64,000 nt of DNA, taken from contig CP021220.1 in assembly GCA_003999685.1 (NCBI GenBank), positions 3,348,001-3,412,000 of the forward strand. Direction: 5' to 3'. Numbering within the stretch: the first letter of the stretch is position 1; each line of letters opens with the position of its first letter. Positions 1-13,300 of this stretch are shown here, piece by piece. The notes beneath the pieces were generated by a model, which was not told the DNA's origin, ran no database searches, and saw only the letters and a list, made by a program, of their open reading frames with translations. Source of the DNA: Taiwanofungus camphoratus (lineage: Eukaryota > Basidiomycota > Agaricomycetes > Polyporales > Taiwanofungaceae). The translations under genes and the position numbers were made by a program.

Positions 1-2
1 TA

Positions 3-3000
3 TCTCGTCGGCCCATGTCGCCGGTCTTGACAACACGCGCAATCCGCGAGACACCGAAGCCAGGGTCCAAGTCCGTAGTCGATATGTTTCCGCCTTCGCA
101 TGTCGGAATTTTGAGCCCGTACGGCATCGGATCTGTCGAGGTGGAGGAGATAATAGAGCAAGCACCAATCAAGCTCATTGAGGCTCTGTAAGAATGCGCA
201 TACAGTCACTATGGTGTTGTTTTTAAGCTCACAAGCAACGCTGATCCAGGGATATCAAATTGATCATGGACTCAGAGACGCATGCTGCTGTGCTCGGCTT
301 AGTGCGTTCTGTGCCGGGCCTTTCAAAACAATCTAATATACAGCATGAGTGGACTGACATCCGCGGTTTCCTTCGAGCGGATTCTCCTATGCCAAGGATC
401 ACCGAGTTTGCATCTCCGCCCTTGTTTCCCAGAGACAGGCAACCAGGCTATAAAACTGTGGTCTCAATTGAAGCCAGTGCTAATCATTCATCCGGTCTTT
501 CTAACATCTCGGACCTGCCGTCACTGGTACCTCAAGTAGAAATACAAAAGAATAATGAGGAGGAAGAATTATACAAACAGCATATGGTGGTTGTGAACGG
601 CTGGCGTAGGTCCAGGATAGTATCACATCATGTGCTCTAGTTAATCATTACTGGCATTGACAAACACAATGCATTTTCCCCTTTTTGTTTTAGAGGCATA
701 CGAAGTGCCTTCATCTCCGCTGACTGCCGGTACACCCTCGCTGGGAGACAGCTCCAGCGAAATTGACGAGCTCTTTCTACCCTCTCCACCAGACGGCAAC
801 AGACCTCTCATACAGTCCATGCTATCCGCTCAAATGGGTAAGTCAGAATATTGCAGTCACTTACGCTCATGGGAGAATCATTCGAACGATAGAGGAATAT
901 GAGTTTCCCCGGACAGAGAAGATTGGAGGGGTACGAACGAGACCTAAGGCCCTCGGCGAAGATCGGAAGTATGTCTTATGCTTCGCACTTTCGGCTACCT
1001 GTCAAAAATACCCACGTCCGTGCTTGCTATGACAGCCTTGCATCATTTCTCTCCCCTTTCTTAAACCAATCCCATCCACAACAAGCGCAGGCGCGCATCG
1101 TTACTACGCCCAGGTCACAGCCCTCCTCGCCGCGCACATCAATCACTATGTCCATGATTGGACAAGCGGCCTCTGTGACCAACGGGCATAGTGAGATTGA
1201 TACTGATGATAGGCGCCGTGTTTCCAAAGACTTGGACAGTGAAGGTTCAGACTGGGACTTGGATACTGTGATTCAGCGAGTTTGCGGAGAGTCCCTAGGC
1301 GACGAAGACTTCAAGGACTTGATACTGAAGGAGAAACTAGATGAAAAGGACAGCATGCTTATGGACGGTAACAGAGTTTCTGTACTTGTAGAAAGCTGCT
1401 CACTGATGATCATTATGCAACAGTACCGCGGTTACCACCGCCAAACGAGCACCCGCCCTCCACCATGTTTCTGCCTATCACTCTGACGGACCTGCTTTTC
1501 ACTACAAGGTCCTCTACTAATCCCATGGGCGACACAGATGTCGTAAAAACCGACAAGATCTCTGGATGTAGAGTTTTTAAAAAAGTCAAAGGTCTTCAGT
1601 CACTCAACATCGAATTGACCTGGAGGTGAGCAATATTTTTTTCCCCAGATCACCCCGTGTTGGGCATACTGAGCACGTGTCCAAGACCTTTCAAGTTTGG
1701 TCGGACGAAACCTACCGATGAAGAGGTCGCTAAAGTCGAAGAGAGTATTCGAGATACGCTCGTCAAGGCGATGGACCTTGGTGATGGGAAAGTTATGTCC
1801 GAGCTGTCATGCCTCTTGAAAGAAGTCCAGATTCCCCCAGCAGATTCTGCAAATGAGACCACCCTCCCTCCCTCGATGCGTGAATGGCGGCGCGATGACT
1901 TCGAAATACACAGCGACGTGCCACTCGTATCTGATCCTGACACTCGTGGAATGATCTTGACCAGAGAAGAACGAAGACGGCTTTACAAATTACCTGATAA
2001 CGAGTTCCGAGAAGACGACGAAGATCTCGGTTCGAGTGACAAAGAAAACGAAACGAGGCACCTTTCGCCACAGGCTGCTTCCATTCACCTGCTAGATCGT
2101 CCAAGGAAACGGATCAAAGTTGATGCTGGGGTCGTCAGTCCTAATGCCGCCACGGCACGTTCTAGCTATGGTGCAGAACGGTGGCAGTCAGAGGACTCTG
2201 GCATATTCATTGCCCCCTACGCTCAATTGGATAGGAATGTCAACGATGGTCTTTTTGGGCAGCTCGCGCTTAGCGCAGAGGGTTTCGAAGGACCCAATGC
2301 GGACGGTGACCTTTTTGAAGACATGGATCCTATACACTGTATCGGCTTCTCATTAAGGCCTCTGGATGATCAGACTCGACACTCGACTTACCCTATCGCG
2401 AACCAAAGCAAACACTCGTCTCCCTCTGCTTCAACTTCGTCTCAAGATTGCAATCGTATTGATCTTAGGACTAGCACTCACAATGTTGTCGATGACTTCG
2501 CTGCTCCCTTACCTGTGTCTTTTGACACTGAGCAAGTACAGTCTGTCAACATACTTGAAACCTTTGCACAGCCAATACCATTTGATAATCATTTGTCTAG
2601 AACAAGAGCAAGCCCAGCCCAGCTTGGAGCAATGACTGTGCCCTTGATGCATCAGGCAGATTGCAACAGACACGCAATTGGCAGCTTGACATTTTTACCG
2701 CTTGATCCTTGCCACTCACGCAAGTCTTCTGTGAACGCAGACCTGGAAGCTCCACCATCAGCATCGGCTGCAGATTCACTAACACAATTTCTCAGGCTGG
2801 TTGGCAAGAACTCGCTAATACAAACGGCGACTGAGTCAAATCCTGTTCATGCTAATGAACCACTGACGGTTAGCTCGGAAACTCAACCTGAAGCAGACCG
2901 CTTGGGTCCATCAGCGTGCAGCATCCCAGAAGAACTCTTGGACGATCGCACTCTGCGTCTTCAGGAACAATACATCCTGCCTACCACTTGTCATCGCTAC

Positions 3001-3891
3001 ATGGTGTCAATGGAGTTTATACAGAAACGAACTCTTGTTCGCGCCCTCTCTTCTCGGGACTGTGCGGTTGACCTTGTCGAACGTGATCAGCTAGGCGATG
3101 TTCAACTCATTATTGATCCCGATTCTGCTGTAGTGTTCATGACTCTCGCTACACTTCCTTCACAGGTGGAGACACTGACAGTCAAGCTCTCGCAGCTCTC
3201 ATGGCAGTATGCCCATATACTTGTTATCTTCGAAGCATACCCTTCGTCCTGGTGCTTTCAACGGGACCGAGGCTCTCCCAGGTCTGCACCTTATGCTTTC
3301 TCTCCCCCAGTTGTGAAGGCTGTCAAGAAATTGCGCCGGGACCTAAGCATCGCAGAAGCTTATCAAACAAAATGTGCAAGTACCGTTGTCCAACTCGCGT
3401 ATGCGAACAGCATCCAAGAGGCGGCGATGCTGGCAAGAGTATTTGGAGATCTCGCTGAGACCAGAGACGCCACTTGCGGTGCTATATGGGGTGATCGCAA
3501 TTGGCTAGACTTGGATGAACAGGAGGTGCGCGATCACAAGATTTTCTACCAGCGAAACTAACGGGGTCGCGATAGGGGGAGTATGATCTCTCATGCATTG
3601 ATGGAATGAACGCCTTTGTCGCATCGATTATCCTTTCACACATGCCTTTGGAAGAGTTCTTGGATATAGCACCTGAGCAAAGGTTGCAATATTTTGCCGG
3701 CTTGGTCGGAGCAGAGAGAATCGTGAGTACTGGTGGTTTCTCATATTATTCAGCTATCAACGGGTCGCTCCATCACTGAATATGACTAGGACCGATTCAA
3801 TACAGAGATCGCACGTCGTACAGAGGTAATACAGTTCCCATCATCATCTCCTGAACATTGCCATCCGCAGGTCTGGGAAGCAACGGGCTAG
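3..3891 (+). CDS. ZIP2/SHOC1-like meiotic crossover protein (5' end missing)
   Basis: The gene enters the window already in frame; ten coding pieces joined by phase-matched GT-AG introns (188-249, 606-693, 838-892, 969-1035, 1368-1423, 1626-1685, 3526-3575, 3723-3789, 3826-3870) give 1,112 residues to the stop at 3889. Splicing at 1626-1685 yields ELTWRPFKFG, a run fitting this family. The C-terminal third reads as an inactive XPF/ERCC4-type nuclease fold: an LVERDQLG strand, then LIIDPDSAVVF, SWQYAHILVIFEAY and a conserved W-G-DRNWLD block, followed by a helix-hairpin-helix segment starting IDGMNAFVASII. Proteins of this type (yeast Zip2, mammalian SHOC1) act with Spo16 at meiotic recombination intermediates to promote crossovers. 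The middle is long, acidic and poorly conserved. Identification rests on pattern recognition, not a search. It ends 99 bp from the tail of the Kelch gene. Confidence 0.75.
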
Positions 3892-3990
3892 TAGTATAGG
3901 AGATAAGCTTCGCATAAATTCCTTCTTAGTTCGTCCCAAGTCACACACACTCATACCATGTTACGTGCATCACCAGACTCCTTAGCTTAT

Positions 3991-5348
3991 CTACTCGATT
4001 TGCAGTTCCCAAAGCTCGTCGCTCCTCTCGTTCGACGAAAGTAATCCTCCGTGCATCACGACACGAGAATTTCCGCTATCGTCTTCCCAGACGGCCGATG
4101 CAAACCATCCTCGTCCCTCTGGTCGGACTGCTTCTTCGGTGCCTGCTCCGGGCACTTCCACCTTTTTCCATGCCCATCCTTCTGCTAGAGCATGCGCTTC
4201 ATTCCTAGTGAGCAACCACACGTCATCCCAGAACGTCCCTGCGCCTGCATGTCCAAGACTACTCGCGTCTCTTTCCCCGTGGAAGAGCACCGCAACAGCA
4301 TCAGTAAGTGAAGGTGCTGGCGATTGAAAGGGCAGAAAGCTGTGCACAGAGCGAGCACTTGGGTTCCCATAGACAGGATCTGGTGAAGGCTGGACGGTGC
4401 ACCATCTATCGTCTCTGATCAAGTATATGTCGAGACTGCCTGCCGATGCAGGCAATTCATATCCGCTGAAGCCTGAAAGTAATTGTCAGCATACTGATTG
4501 TGTTTTACCGTTAGCCCCTTGCAGCTTACCTCCGTAACGGAGTAAGATGGGACCGATATCGGCAAGAGAGGCTGCCACCAGAGACGTCCCGCCCCGTGCA
4601 GGCTCAGGGGCGGACGCAAGTGACTTCCAGGTGTGACCAGTGAGATCGAAGGAGTGCAGAGTGCCCAGTCGACCAGACGTAGGACATCCAGCGTGAATGT
4701 ACATCTTTCCCTGTTCAAGCAACGTTGTCAACACCAACGCCGCAAGATATCAGATGATGCAAGATAATAGTCTTCCTACATGTACCGCATTCCATTCCGA
4801 TCGTGAGTGACAGAGGAACTCACATAGTGAGCAATAGCAGTATGATAGCTCCGTGGTTCTGGTGCATCCACTTCGTTGCCGGTGCATATCAAGTCCCACG
4901 AATTATCCGTACGCTGCACCCCAGTATGGTCCAGTCGACTGCGCCAGACACCAGATTGGGCACCCTTGAGGGGTGTCATGTCGACTCCCCCTCGCCCGCC
5001 CCACAGATAGAGGCAGCCGTCATGGAAGACTGTTGTCGCACCTACTCTAGCGACCGGGACATTAGCAGCAGATGCACCAGCAACCTTAGTGGCTGTTGTC
5101 AGTGGGGGGGACGTCCGCCACCCCTGCAAAGTATCTCTGTTCTTCTGGTGGGCATTCAGATCAAAAACATGTACAGAACCCTTCACGTGGCCGCCTTGCT
5201 CGATATTGTCATCAGCATCGACTGGTGTTCGCGGCTTAAGCTCGCCGCCGTAAACGATAACAAGACCGGATGGTGTTGTAGATAGGCAATGAGACGAACG
5301 AGCGATCCAAGGCGTCTTAGACCGAAGAGACCAGCGTGCGATGGCCAT
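3991..5348 (-). CDS. Kelch-repeat (beta-propeller) protein
   Basis: Three exons (5348-4824, 4710-4530, 4472-3991) join in phase to a 395-residue protein. Repeated blade signatures are visible: LVIVYGGEL, CLYLWGGRGG, KMYIHAGC, ILLRYGGFSGY and RVVMHGGLLSS, each with the hydrophobic strand and double glycine of Kelch/galactose-oxidase-like blades, and conserved W positions between them. The propeller fills the whole protein; there is no signal peptide, transmembrane segment or second domain, so the function is probably protein binding in the cytosol. No specific orthologue is recognised. The chosen start (MAIARWSL) is the first ATG of an open frame immediately before the first blade. Confidence 0.8.
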
Positions 5349-5579
5349 CAGGCGAACGTTACTGGGAAGGTTTGGTTCAGCTTATGGGCGTGTTTGCTAT
5401 GATATATCCGTATCACCACAGTGAGTACCGTACCGGTAACGACTGTTATGCTACATAGTAGAACGCGATAATCATGTACATTGTCATATTGTTCATTCAC
5501 ATCACCCAAGCTATCACAAGGGCGCTAGCACGAATCTCACAGACACGAGGTCATGATTACTAGGAACGTAATCGGCATT

Positions 5580-7286
5580 TCAATGTTGTCTTTTTAATGG
5601 GAAGAATGAATCACGTACTGCTTTGCCGGATCTCGAGGCATCCGCCTTTTCTCGTACGACCTGCTGCTTTCTAACTGACTGGAAGGCAATCAACAGCGTG
5701 ACCACACGTTCATCAGGCATTTGCTCAAGGTACCGCAATGCATCATCGGCTGTGTCGAGATTCGGGAAAAATCGATCGATGAATTGTGCCATTCGTAAGG
5801 AGTCCGTTTCTGCATCTGTGGGATAACCAAACCTCAACTTTCGCAAGTTATGGGACAGTATTGGATACTGGTCCAGATTAGAGGGGAATCCGGTGTTGAG
5901 AGAAGGAAGTGCGAGTGTGCGTAATTTGGGACAGAGAAGTGCAAAATCGACAATGCTTGCAATAGAGGGAGCCTCCATAGCAGGTCTATATGATAGATCC
6001 AATTCGGTTAAGTTCGGCCAGGCAGTCGCCATGTCATGAATATCTTGGTCCTTTGCTGACACCTTGCAGTGGTGATTGAAACCACACCTGATGCTGATTG
6101 TTTCAATATCATGCAAACCCAACAGAGGCTCGATGAATCCCATGAGCGACACGTCTGCCACTGGTGACAGGTTTTCACCTAAGAGGTGAAAGGATGACAA
6201 CAGGTGGATAGCACGCAGTGATGAGCCATACTGGGTACATGCTGCAACCAAACAATCATGGAAGTTCCTTTCAGCGTGGTGGGCATCCCCTTGTACCCTG
6301 AGGACAAGGGAGCACAAATTAGGTGCAGAGAGGATTTTGAAGAAACGTGTCATATTTCGGGCAGTTCCTTTAACAACCAGTCTTTGCAGACCGGTGAGTG
6401 TCACAGAAACCAGATTGCTTTCTTCTTCCCAAGTCAGGGGTATCAAACTGAGATCAGCTAAGTTCTTCATGGTAGAAAGAGCCTGTAAGATAGTGACATT
6501 CAAGACAGGTTGTCGGTCAGTGATTTCCACTTTGCGAATGTTAGAACATCTTGTGATAGGCATGTAATACAACGGGTTGCCAAAATTCGACACTGAGACG
6601 TCCTTCAAACCCGGTGCAACGGAAAGCATGGTACGTATAAGCACCTGGAGTCCGAAATTTCGCCCAGGAGATGGCTTATTCCTGTCAGCCTTGCCGTTGA
6701 ATTGAAACCGGAAGCGCCGTAGTGTGGGTGAAGCAAAAGCCAACAGGTCCATGTTGGTTGATAACAACTGCCCCCACTCCAATTCGCGCAAGAAAGGTAG
6801 AAGCGGCTGCCCTTTGTTGTGACGGACAAGATAGGTGTACACCATGGAGTCAATGTTGCTCTTGGTGCCATATAAATCATGACATAGCGTGCGAACGCGT
6901 CGAGCGTATTGTTGGAATCGAGTCCATTCATCTTCAGTTATGTCCCCACAAAGACACTACTTAGCGATGTTATACGTCAAGGTTGTCCGGTCATGCAGTC
7001 TAAACCCGGAGACGACACTTACATACACATCTGTCCAAACGCCATGTTCCGCTTCCATGTCGTTCATCCGAACTTTCACAAATGATGTAAAAATCTTGAA
7101 CAAGGGAAGCAAATTGTCCAGGCTTCCCCACAACACGTCCAGCGCAGGGTCAAAGAATGCTTTGCAAACACGAGCAGACCGCACCAATGCCTTACGGTTC
7201 CGGTGGTACGTTGGGTTTCGGTTTGCCAGACACTGGAAAATCTCGCGAAGAATATCATTGTTTTGTAATGCTCGGGAAGGGTGCAT
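5580..7286 (-). CDS. F-box protein with leucine-rich C-terminal region
   Basis: Two exons (7286-7023 and 6956-5580) join in phase 0 to 546 residues. The N-terminus (NDILREIFQCL, then a short loop and VRSARVCKAFFDPALDVLW) is an F-box-like Skp1-binding motif of the type greatly expanded in Agaricomycetes; WTRFQQYARRVRTL after the junction is typical of that family. The rest is a series of leucine-rich segments (for example LTELDLSYRP, LRTLALPSL) compatible with an LRR arc that would bind substrate. It would act as the substrate adaptor of an SCF ubiquitin ligase. The substrate cannot be deduced. These genes are numerous and variable between related fungi. Confidence 0.82.
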
Positions 7287-7881
7287 CCTGCGGAAGCGGG
7301 GATGTGCATGAACTGCCTAGAATCAGACCTCGATGAATGCAGCTTGGGGGGTGGACACGTCAAGCCTTGGACTCGAGGATTCTAGGATCATAAAGCAGAA
7401 AGTGAAATTAACAAAGCTACTATTTGTTACAATTACAAACCTCAGTCGCGCCGTACTTTGTGGTAGATGACTGAGGTACTCTACTATCTACTGCACGGTC
7501 AAGTGTCCTTGTCGCGCTCACGTGTCCGTTATGTGACTACGTCCGCGTCACGGTCTAGTGAAGAGCGATCGCACAGTCAATAACGATCCCGACGCAGTTT
7601 GGCGACAACCAATCCGAGTGAGGCGGTACAATGTGTGTAACCGCATACTAGGGCCATACTGCTTGGCCCTTATATTATGACATATTCTCAGGTTGGGTAA
7701 GTAGCCAATTTTTCAATAAGTCCACGAGTCTTCCAAGTATACAAGTATAAGTCGTTGTTTCCGCCCTCCGAGTCGCTCCATTACGAGAGTATTGGATGAG
7801 AGGTAGGTTCTCAGGTCGGGTGCATGAGAAAGCATCAATCGTTATGCCATTACAACACTACAGCATTCTATAAGAACAATT
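7287..7881. other. Intergenic, no gene seen
   Basis: This stretch lies upstream of the F-box gene and downstream of the permease. No open frame with recognisable content, no tRNA-like fold and no clear repeat was found. It probably holds the F-box promoter and the permease 3' UTR. Confidence 0.5.
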
Positions 7882-9954
7882 CTACCGCCCTGTCAGGCGG
7901 ATCTCTGCCCACCGCAGCGGAGGATACACCGTCGCGGCAAACGCAGCTGCCAGCTACGAGGTGCAGCAGCTAAGCTTGAGAAGAAGTACAAATGAAGGGA
8001 AGCAATTCATACCTCAAATCCAAGATCTGCACCATATCCATTGGCGCCCGCATCCATCCCAAGCGGTCCTGTATACCACACCTGCAATCTGGCAATGTGA
8101 AGTTAGTGCTTGATATGGCAAGAGAGCACGTACCTGAGACATCCCCACGACAGCACCTGCCACACCAAAACAGCCTGAAACAACACCCGCAAACCCAACG
8201 GGAAGCCTGCCAAAGTTGTCAGAGACCCGCGGAAGATTCGAAGCAAGCTTCACTCACTTTCTCGGTGAGTCCCAGTCGTCCAGGTTGTATCCTCCCAGGG
8301 GGCCGCCTTTCCGCCTGAAGATAAAGTGCTCCTCTGCGACGATGACAATGAAAAACGCCGTCCAGTAGCTCAGAATGCTCAGGAAGTTGGACAGGATTGC
8401 AGAGAAGTGCTCGCGGCCTCCGACCCCAGCCACAGTGTAGACGACGAAGGAGAACAGCACCCAGAAGAAACGGGGTACCATGGCGAAGGGTCTTCCAAGC
8501 GACTGTATCGAAATTCCCGCTGAGTATGTGTTTGGGATATTGTTTGCACTATGGGAAGAAACAAGTTCAGGGTCTTTGACAGAGAACAGGCGGAAAAGTG
8601 TAACGTACACCACAGAGAGCGCAAGTAGGACGAGGACGAATTTTCCTCCGCCCTTCCAAGGCGATAAAACCTTGGCGACAAGCGCACCAGTGTCGCCACC
8701 TTCGATGACATCGGCGTATGAAGGATCACTGATGGTCATCAGAGCAGCGCCGAGGATTTCAACGAAGCATGCGGGAATAAATAGCCCGAAGAATGTCAGG
8801 ATGAAGACTTTGCTGCTTGGTGTGTCTGCAGGAAGCCTGCAGTTGTAATCTGCCGCAACTGGCGCCCACTAGAAAAAAATGTCGAGTGTGAGGCGCAAGG
8901 GGTCGGGATACAAATTTCAAGCCTACCCCAGTGAATGAGCCGAAGACGATGCCGCCGAAAGTGAGAATATCTGCGGAAAGCGCCCTGCCCGTATCTTCAC
9001 TGGCCTTCTGCATACTGATATCGTATCCGGCTTTACCTCCAAGCCCCCAGAGGAAGAGCATCACGATAAACGTGACCATCCACGCATACCGCTCGTAGAT
9101 ATGAACCATGTTATACCCAATGAAGCATGGGACTAGGCTGCACAGGCCAATGATGATGATCCCGACGACGAGAGGTAGAGTCCCGGGATTGATCGACGCG
9201 AGCGTCTGGCCGCCCAGAATGACTGCGGTGACCGCGAATCCTAGTCTATCAAAATGATGGATGGCTTTTGATGAGCTGCACAAGCATTTCTCGCAATTAT
9301 ACTTACTGTGTCAAGATGTTTAAAATGGCGTAGATTGTGCCGCCAACGTAGCCGGAGCTGAAGCGAGTGATGATCATGGTCCGCAAACCCGTTTTTGGCC
9401 CGAGAGTGCTGATGAAAGCCACAGCAAGCGCACCGAGGGCCCCGAAGCAGAGGATGGTCGCGACAGCATGTCTAGTCCGTGGTTGAGCACGAACAAGCAG
9501 CGATTAGCTCTGGGACGAATGAGAAGGCTTACGGGAAAGTCAGAGTGTAGTATTCTTGGGCAAGCACTCCGATTGGAATGGTCGTCAGCACACAGTTGAC
9601 GGACCTACCTTCCGGTACAGAGTCATTACTGATAATAGTTCAGCTCTGGATGAAGAAACTGACCACCACATCAAGAGGCTTTGCGGGCGTGATCAGCACA
9701 CGACTGAATTGTCTGATCGATTGGACGCACTTATTCCATGAATTTTTATTCTCCCTCTGATCCTCCGGGACCCGTTCTACACCTCGCGCCTCCACTCCGC
9801 TGGCGAACAACCGCTCGAGGATGGGGCCAAAGCGACCATAGCGGTTGATGATCACTGCTTCTGGAGAGCTTTCTTGGACATTAACGCCATTCGTTGCCTC
9901 TTCAACAAGGCCCTTCTCCTTGTCTTCCAACGAGAGGCTGTGGGTGGCAGACAT
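7882..9954 (-). CDS. NCS1-family purine-cytosine permease (Fcy2/Fcy21-like)
   Basis: Ten coding exons are needed: 9954-9731, 9678-9667, 9604-9533, 9471-9307, 9245-8927, 8868-8609, 8548-8258, 8206-8134, 8081-8013 and 7953-7882. They total 518 residues. The order matches the family: a cytosolic N-terminus ending RVPEDQRENKNSWN, then SVNCVLTTIPIGVLAQ (helix 1), GPKTGLRTMIITRFSSGY, LGFAVTAVILGGQTLA, CFIGYNMVHIYERYAW, FGGIVFGSFTGWAPVAADY, ANNIPNTYSAG, a late EEHFIFRRKGG loop and a short C-terminal tail. It should import adenine, guanine, hypoxanthine or cytosine (and 5-fluorocytosine) with protons across the plasma membrane. Substrate preference is not readable from sequence. The 12-nt exon 9667-9678 is needed to keep the frame and supplies LLMW of helix 1. 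Confidence 0.88.
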
Positions 9955-10348
9955 GGCGATGGGGAAATGTCCTCAGGCTGCCGCACCGTTGGCGAGAACT
10001 TGTAACGTTGAAATGCATGTTGAAATGGGCCGGTGATATTTATCGCACAGTGGGGGCGGATATCTTAGCGCTCTGTGTACGGGACAGATGTGTCACTTCA
10101 ATTTCTTTTTTCGATCATTTACACGCGTTCCCATTCGCCGCTGCCTGGAGCTCACAATCAGCTGTGCCTGTTCCCATGTGCCTTCACTCTCGACTGTACA
10201 CCGCCTGCAGTCTAACCGCGTCAGCAGCGCGCTCACGACCATCAACGGGCGCAGGTGTAACAATGGTTCCACATTAGTCCGGAGTTATCTACCACTTCGA
10301 TAAATACAGGAAGTCAAAAGATACAGTACCACACGGTGCAAGAACAGC
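9955..10348. promoter_or_regulatory. Permease promoter region and SEC26 3' flank
   Basis: About 390 bp separate the permease start from the SEC26 stop, both genes being on the minus strand. The part near 9955-10100 should contain the permease promoter. No defined binding site could be assigned. Confidence 0.35.
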
Positions 10349-13300
10349 CTATACAGGCGGCTTATTCTCTTTTTGAGCTACGAAACATCTAGTCAGACAG
10401 AATTCACCTCCGCAGCAACATCGAGTGCAGACCTACCCATGGTGATGCGGTCACCCAAGGACAATGCGATGCCCTGTGTTTTACTGCGTATCCGCACGTG
10501 CCCGATGATGCTGCCAGCCTCAGTCCTCTCCACACTCAGATTCGCTAAAGCATCCTCGCCTGCATAATGTTAGATTGCCGAACTTCGCCGGAACTTTCGA
10601 ACACAACTCACCAAATAGACTGCGGGCATACATGTTAGCCGATAAGAAATCGCAATCGCCAGAGACTGCCCCTTCCGGCGTAAGACAAGACATGTTCGTC
10701 GCTTTCATGACATGTTGCAGGTATTCTCGTGGATCACTGTAAAAATCAAAACATAAAAGACTGAGTCTGTTGCCCAAGGCTAAAGGCGACATACGAGATC
10801 GAAGTTGTCACGTTCACTCTGTTCTCCCACTCGAATTCTGTCCACATGCTGCGGAACTACAATCGTTCAGTGTAAACGAGACGTCTTCTTCCGTATAGGC
10901 AAGCGGAGCACCACTCACTTGTGCCTCTGTGCAGTATGCTGGCTTGATGTAGTCCATGATGTCGATATGAATGTCATTCAAGATCACACACTGCTCCGAC
11001 ATTCCTGGACCCTCCCACAAGATGCTGCCGAAGATAACGCCAGTTTCTGTTGATGAGACCTACCACATACAGAATCAGCCACGTATACGTATACACTCAC
11101 GCAGAAAACTGAGAATCCAGCCTACCTTGATGGTTGCCTTGATGCTCTGGAAGCTATGCGGTGCAATCGTATACACAGAAGGTCGCTCTACAAGTTTGAG
11201 ATCACCCAGTGTGGCGAAGTCCAGGCACAAGTTCTGCAAAGTATTTGGCGTCTGATTGACCAAAAGAACATCTTTCTATGGCATTAGAGAACGGTGTACA
11301 CTGATCAAACACCTCCGCGAGCTTACCAAGAAGGATATCGAAGCCGTGCACTTTGACATACGCCTCGGCATAGATAGGATCCGAGAAGCCTGTAATTGAC
11401 AAGTACAGAAATACATAGAGAGAGATTGGTGAGACGACATACCAGTAAGTTGCGATATCCGGCTGAGGTTTGAAATGAAGTCTTCCTGCACTTCCCCAGC
11501 ACCTGTTGCTCGACCGACATCCTCCACATCCTGCGACACGAACAGGCTCAATTTCTCGCCAAGATCGGATATAGGAGAACTCACATCGATGACATCGTCC
11601 GCAGCTTTTTTTGAGAACTGACGGAAGGTCAGTAGATCGTCGACCTGTACGATCTTAGCCTTTGCGCTCTCGGCGTCCTTCTTTTCCGCAGCCTTCTTCT
11701 GTAAGAGTGAAGGACACTATGTAAACACATAAATTAAGGGGATATCTCACTAACCTCCTGAGCGGTAAGCATCTTCGAATATGCAGCCTTGGTGTCCTTC
11801 AGAAAGATGTCATGGACAGCAGGTCTGTCCTCCAACTCGCTCAGCGTCTGAATGCAGTTCATGATCCGCTCGTTCGAATCTTCATCGATCGGAACAGCAA
11901 CAAATTTCGATTGTCCGACGCGGATTACGGAGGTCATGACCAGCATTGCCTAGAATCAGACGATACAGAGCTTTGTCCTGGCTCTTCAGAAACATGCACC
12001 AGACGACTCACCTCTGCTCGAAGGGCGTTAGACTTTCTCCGATCACTTGCGAGTTCATCATATCTCAGAACAAGTTTCGTCAAAGCAGACGATAGTACAG
12101 ATCCAGTGAAGAAATCACCACCTAGGATCAATGCTGACATCACGATGTCAACATCTCTTCAAACGAGAACAAAATGAGCACCCACTTCGCAAAGGCGGCT
12201 TCGCAGCAGCCTTGACAGCCTCCAAGCGTGCGGTGGACATGCTCGTGAACGCCGTCTCCGTTGCATACGTCCCATCTGCCAAAACTTTCGGCTTGGCTGC
12301 ATCTGTCTTCGGCTGCTCATCCTTCTTTTCTTCGCTATCTTCCGCGCCTGCTTCCTCCAGCAGTCGTTGCTCCGATGCTAGGATGGGGATCTCGCCTAAT
12401 ACCTTACGCAACTCCCGGAATATGTCTTGAATCTCCAAGACGTCCTCAGCATACTCTCCGAGGATCCAAAGCACCCCACGATAGACCTTTCCGGATTTGA
12501 TGTCCCCAAGCGTCTGAGTGAGCTTCTCGCATATAGTACGACGCAATGGTGGGAATTTCTCCACGACCTCCCTATATGTCCGAAATAAGACTTGCTATGA
12601 TGGCGAGAAGTAGGATGATGCATACCGGACAAATGCGACAACGTCCAGTGCGGAAGGATTGTTCGAATCGCCAAGGAAGTCCATCAAAGCATGTACAACA
12701 CTTGCTGCTACTTCGGAGAACTTCACCGCACAGACATGGATAGACTGGATGAGAAGCTGCCTGTACTCTGGGGCCTGTGGTTATGACCTTAGCGAGGGGG
12801 AAGGATTAGACGGCAAGCACTAGCCTACCTTCTCGAATTCCTGATCTTGTGTCTTCTGCAGTTGCTTCTTGAAAAAGAGAACAACCTCCTCCACGTTTCG
12901 ACTGGAGGTCATACTGAGCACAATGCTAATGGCCTTCCGACGAACCTCTAGATCGGCACTGGATTTCCGATTAGCAAACAGCAAGTAGAAACTGGACAAT
13001 GGCCTACCTCGACAGAATCTGTAGAACATCCATGATCAAGGAGTCAAGCACGTGTCCGTGCTTGGAACGAAGAGTGTCGAGGCGATCAAGAACGATGAGT
13101 TTTGCGTTGTTATCAGACTCCTTAGTGATAAGCTGGATATAACATGAAGCCGCAGCTATTGAATTTGATAATGCGTCAGTCAGGCTGAAAATTGATGGAA
13201 CCAGACCCACCTTTCACAGCGGCTGGGTTCTGGGTGAGGGAGGTCAGGGCAGTCGCTGCTTCGTACTTCACCGCATGTGAAGAGGCATTGAGAAGTTCGG

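Noticed and set aside
1626-1648. Apparent 23-nt intron in the ZIP2-like gene
   Set aside because: Using the next AG (1684-1685) gives a 60-nt intron and the conserved ELTWRPFKFG, so the short version is wrong.
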